Below are positions 59,975 to 64,000 of a DNA stretch of 64,000 nucleotides, piece after piece. The position numbers were made by a program, and so were the translations under genes. Each line of letters opens with the position of its first letter. Within the stretch, counting starts at the first letter, position 1. This DNA is from Diadema setosum. Its lineage: Eukaryota; Echinodermata; Echinoidea; Diadematoida; Diadematidae. A model generated the notes under the pieces. It was given only the letters and a program-made list of their open reading frames with translations, was not told the DNA's origin and searched no databases. The stretch covers positions 3,271,501-3,335,500 of the forward strand of contig CM067080.1 in NCBI GenBank assembly GCA_033980235.1. The letters are read 5' to 3'.

Positions 59975-62322
59975 AGTAGTTCCGTCAAAATTGGCTCGAT
60001 TTTCTTTACCGTCGATTTACTGGAGTTATCTTGATTTATAGCAGTTTTCCTCCAAAACCACTCAATTTTCATAAAAATTGTGTGGTTAACCTACTTTTTT
60101 TTAAACGGCCGTTCCGTTCCCGAGCTTTTTTTGGGGGCCCCAAAGTGTTGGGATGTTTCGTCAATCAAGTGGCTTCTCACTTTGGGCGAGTGATGCTCCC
60201 GTTCATGGAACGACCCTTATCACTTATGTAGTGCAAGATTGTGCACTGCTAGCACTCACTGGATCTTGTCCAACGCACAAGATGGCTTGAAATCCATGCG
60301 AAGTCATTTCCATTTTTTTTTATTCAAATAAATTATAACGATCTTGTACTCCTTGATATAAACCATGTCATGTTCACTTCGGGACACGAGATGAATCGGC
60401 AGTAACCGTGTCCTCAAAATGCCTGTAAAGTTGGCCTCCAAACCTCACACCTCCCAGGCAGAATTTGACTGTCTCTCTTTCTTTCTTTTCTTTGTTTCTT
60501 TGCTTTCTTTTTTCTTTCTTTTTACTGTCCCTCTCTCTTCCTCTCTCTCTCTCTCTCTCTCTCCCTCTCTCTGCCACTCTTTTCTTTCTTCTCTTCCTCT
60601 TGATATATTTTCATGAAAATTCCACTCGATATGACAGGGATTTTATCTGTCAGCATTTTATTGCTCAGTTAAATATACATAAAATATGCTTCTATTTTGT
60701 TTTCATTACAAAAAGACCTCTTACATATACAAATTTATTCATATTTTACAGCCATACACAAAAGAGGCCAGTAGGCAGTTAGAATGTCAGTATCAAAGTT
60801 TAAAGGGCCTGAGTACATCTAACTTCTTTGAAGAGCAACTCAAAACTGTACTTTTATTTAAAAAAATATTCTAGTGGTGTTTACTGAAGTTATATTTTGG
60901 CTTTTTGTTTTGTTTTGTTTTGTTTTATTTTTGCTTTGATCGTCTTAATTGTATGTATGATTTGTTTTTGAAAATCAATAAAACACATAAAGAAAGAAAG
61001 AAAAAGTTATATTTTGGCAGTCACCGATCCAGGTGGACTTTAAACAGTAGACTCGTTTTAACTTGGGTCTCCACACTAACTTCTCTTTCTTTTCTTTTCT
61101 TTCTTCTTCTTTTTTTTTCTCTTCTGATGTTTTGTTCTGGCCACTAATTACCACCTGAGATTTGGGTGGCCCGAAATTGAAATAAGAATCATTAACATGC
61201 CCCATCAGGCATAAGAAAAAATAACCTTTTTTTGAAGTTTGGTGGCCATAATATAGGGGCCTACATCTATATTAGTGACTATGGGCCACCAGTTAATGTC
61301 TGGCTATGAATAACCAACTGTCAGTGGGAATAATGATAAAACATATAAAATATTGTATACAGCATGGACTCTATTATATACAAATCAAAATGCGCATGAA
61401 AAGTTTGGCTTGCAGCAAATCCTCATCGTTTATCACCAGTAATTTTAGTGCCTCTATAAATGCTTTAACTTGTGACTTCTTGTGGACTGTTGTAGTATCT
61501 CAAAATTTCGTCTCATTCCTCATCTATTTCTTTCACAATTTCCAGGAAATTTTTCTTGTACGTAGTAGTTCGATTTTTATGTTAGTTTCGCAGTCATTCT
61601 GAATCCAGAGTCAAGTTACACTTTAAGCTAAGGAAAAACAGCGGATACTGCAAACACACCCTCTCGAACCACAGCCGCCGTACAAACAGGGTGCGGTCAG
61701 TATCCCCAATGAGGTGGTAAGCATCCCCGGTAAGCACTGATCACTTATAGAGATCAGTCAGTCGTGGTGGTTAAGCCTCATTCTTCTCTTGTCTTGAACC
61801 AGTCGCTATGTAGGTACATGTAGATCATTTTGGGTGAATTGTAGTGAGAGTATTATGCAGCGACGTTAAACGGATGGTAGTAGAAGTCACGTGGCTCGCG
61901 AGATTTTCATCCCTAGGGTGTCTGTGACAGGAGAAAATGAACACGAAAGAATCAGTTTGCAGGTGTGATTCAGTAGTATCATTCTTGTCACTTAGTCATC
62001 GGGGATCCGACAACAATATTGTTAGGATGAGATGATTATAATATATATGTTTGTATAGAAACACAAACAGATGTTATAGGTTGGTTTCCGTGCTCATTCT
62101 TGCAAACATCAACGGGTTACACCATTTTTTTTTTAAAACCATCTTTAATACTGGACCAGCAGTGCAAAGCTTGAAATGCCGATGAAACACAAAAAACCTG
62201 CATTGTGACCTGCAAACAAGGTGCATTCAGTACTGAATGTGTTAATCGGAGGGGAGACGCTGGCTTTGTCGGAATACTGTTAACACCATGGAAGTCCATA
62301 CTAGTAGTAGTACCAACGAAAC
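59975..62322. other. Intergenic; pyrimidine-rich tract, no gene
   Basis: A pyrimidine-rich tract with CT repeats lies at 60466-60610. A segment at 60800-60875 resembles a LINE C-terminal end only weakly. Purine/pyrimidine blocks follow at 60985-61010 and 61080-61130. No gene is supported. Confidence 0.4.
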
Positions 62323-62324
62323 TA

Positions 62325-62855
62325 CACTGTAAAAACATGGGTGTTAGATTTAACACCACGGGTGTTAAATCTAACACCGATCAAACTTCAATAAAGGACC
62401 ACACCCACAGGTGTTAAAAATGCACTGTGATGGTGTTGAAAAGTGTTCACCTGACACTTCGTGGTGTTAATTTGACACTGTACCAGGTGTTATTTTGACA
62501 CTGTACTGGTGTTAATTAAAAAATGACACCACATGGTGTTGATTTGATACTTGTTGGTGTTAATATCAATGGTTTAACACCCGTCCAGCTTCAATAAGGG
62601 ACCACACCAGCTGGTGTTACTTTGGTGTAAAATTATTTTCACATTTTTTCAAAAATCTAGTATTTTAATGTAAAATTCTTGATCGTCTTGTTTAAATTAA
62701 AAATCAACAAGAAGTGCAGTTACTAAGAAACTCTTCAAAAAACAGTTTAAAATTTGGAAATGACACCCGGGGGTGTTAATTTAACACCATAAATGAGCAC
62801 CGAAAATTTAACACCAGCTCGGTGTTCACTATTTAACACCGGACTTTTTGCAGTG
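62325..62855. mobile_element. CACTG-ended element with many GGTGTTAA subrepeats
   Basis: A 531-bp element with ends CACTGTAAAAA and TTTTTGCAGTG between TA dinucleotides (62323-62324, 62856-62857). Inside, GGTGTTAA or its complement TTAACACC recurs more than a dozen times on both strands. CTTCAATAA(A/G)GGACCACACC appears twice (about 62388 and 62591). CACTG ends, a 2-bp duplication and dense subterminal repeats fit a non-autonomous CACTA/EnSpm element (inference). Confidence 0.85.
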
Positions 62856-62857
62856 TA

Positions 62858-64000
62858 AACAGTGAAAAAGCTCCCTGTGAGCAATTCCTAGGGCGCCCTC
62901 ACCTGGGTCATGACACTGATCTTTTTAAAGAGCTAAGGAGTGGGTCAAAATGATCAGTCGCATATTCACAATTCATTCTTCCGCCTTGTTGATCAAATTA
63001 GAATGACTGTTGGTTGATTGTCAAAAGGACCTTAATACACAACTGTGATTAACGGATCTTAGATTGTTGTCGGTATACATAGGCCCACATAATTATACTC
63101 GATACAAACGCAATGGCTACTTAAAATGTAAGCCGAACAAACTTCAGATGACACATATCTCGATTGTAACAGGGTCCATAACTGTTTTAGTTGTAATCAT
63201 TACGTTATAGTCATTCAGATTCCATTTGCAAAGATATGAAACGAGAATGTATTCGGAGCAGCAACTAAATACCGTGTGGGTTTGTGTGTTTGGCTCACGT
63301 GCGTGACAACTATCTATGATTATGACATTGTGCATGCTCGCTGTGTTTCTACATTATTTACAATTTTAAACTGGTTCATGCGATTTGATTCGTGTCAAAC
63401 AGAATGGGCGAGGGCAGAATATAACAATATCACGTGGGATCGCGATCCGTCTGGAGTGTCTTTCCCACGAAATAAGACCTTCTGAGGTCTTCATGGTACA
63501 ATGGCAGCCTTCATATTATTTACCTTCAGACTGTTGTGCACGCAGACACCTTTGACCTTGTTCAGTGTAAACTCGTCGGGACATGAATAGAACTCTGAAG
63601 AGAGAATAAAAAATGTACACATTATATCTAGGTTGTGGGAGATATAATAATGGGAGACTTTTGGAACCTGTAGATAGAGTCACAGCGTTAACAATTTGTG
63701 CACTATTTTGGCTTGATCTAGAAAAAAAAATGCACTGAAGCATACAAATGTTATGAACACTATGCCCCTCACGGGCAAGGTATAGATGTTGGGTACCTGT
63801 AATCACTTCTTTAATATCTTGATGAATTTAGTGAAAAGGCCTTGGTGTAAAATGTGTATGTCATTCTAGATATCGGTTGCTCTTGACCTAGACTGCTGAA
63901 AGAAGTGATTTCAGTAAAGGACAAATCATTTGAATTTCAACTCTTTTTGGTTCTAACAATGTAAAAATTATGACTTTTTGCTTTTTTTAAACCTTCTGAT
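62858..64000. other. Non-coding flank, nothing recognised
   Basis: AT-rich sequence; short open frames only and no recognisable transposon ends. Confidence 0.35.

Noticed and set aside
60800..60875. Possible LINE C-terminal end (SNFFEEQLKTVLLFKKIF)
   Set aside because: The resemblance to LINE C-termini covers only a few residues and no reverse transcriptase lies upstream.

Overview
This window looks like nuclear DNA from an invertebrate deuterostome, most likely an echinoderm (inference). It is AT-rich non-coding sequence with few genes. It is packed with short non-autonomous DNA transposons, microsatellites and poly(C)/poly(A) tracts, and it has an intron-containing animal gene and a tandem set of single-exon type II glycosyltransferases. 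There are no bacterial operons, CRISPR arrays, rRNA genes or tRNA genes that I could recognise. The species cannot be named from the sequence alone. || Layout: (1) 4.9-21.3 kb carries three intronless, same-strand (minus) beta-1,3-galactosyltransferase-like genes of the GT31 family. The first two are close relatives; the third is more diverged, and a small transposon sits 2 bp past its stop codon. All three predict Golgi type II membrane enzymes with an intact DDD metal-binding motif. (2) 16.8-18.6 kb, between genes 2 and 3, holds a decayed L2/CR1-group LINE with a 117-bp MITE inserted in its reverse transcriptase frame. (3) 21.3-50 kb is gene-poor and repeat-rich: TTAA-flanked MITEs, TA-flanked MITEs, hAT-like MITEs with 5- and 6-bp duplications, a 1.1-kb unclassified element and several near-perfect hairpins. 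(4) 50.0-54.1 kb on the plus strand holds a complete two-exon RNF41/NRDP1 RING E3 ubiquitin ligase gene (319 aa) with a 3.1-kb intron, followed by a long AT-rich, transposon-poor 3' flank that probably contains its 3' UTR. (5) 59.2-62.9 kb holds a piggyBac-like MITE and a CACTG-ended element filled with GGTGTTAA repeats. || The genes are not a pathway. The galactosyltransferases form a lineage-specific tandem family in glycan synthesis, and RNF41 is an unrelated ubiquitin ligase. The most unusual signals are three short palindromic inserts, each between exact 8-12 bp direct repeats (about 23.1, 25.4 and 42.7 kb); one MITE inserted inside a copy of its own family at a TTAA; and several transposon families whose ends and target duplications can be read to the base. 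Two galactosyltransferase reading frames extend upstream of the first ATG only through TTG, so I moved both starts to the first ATG.
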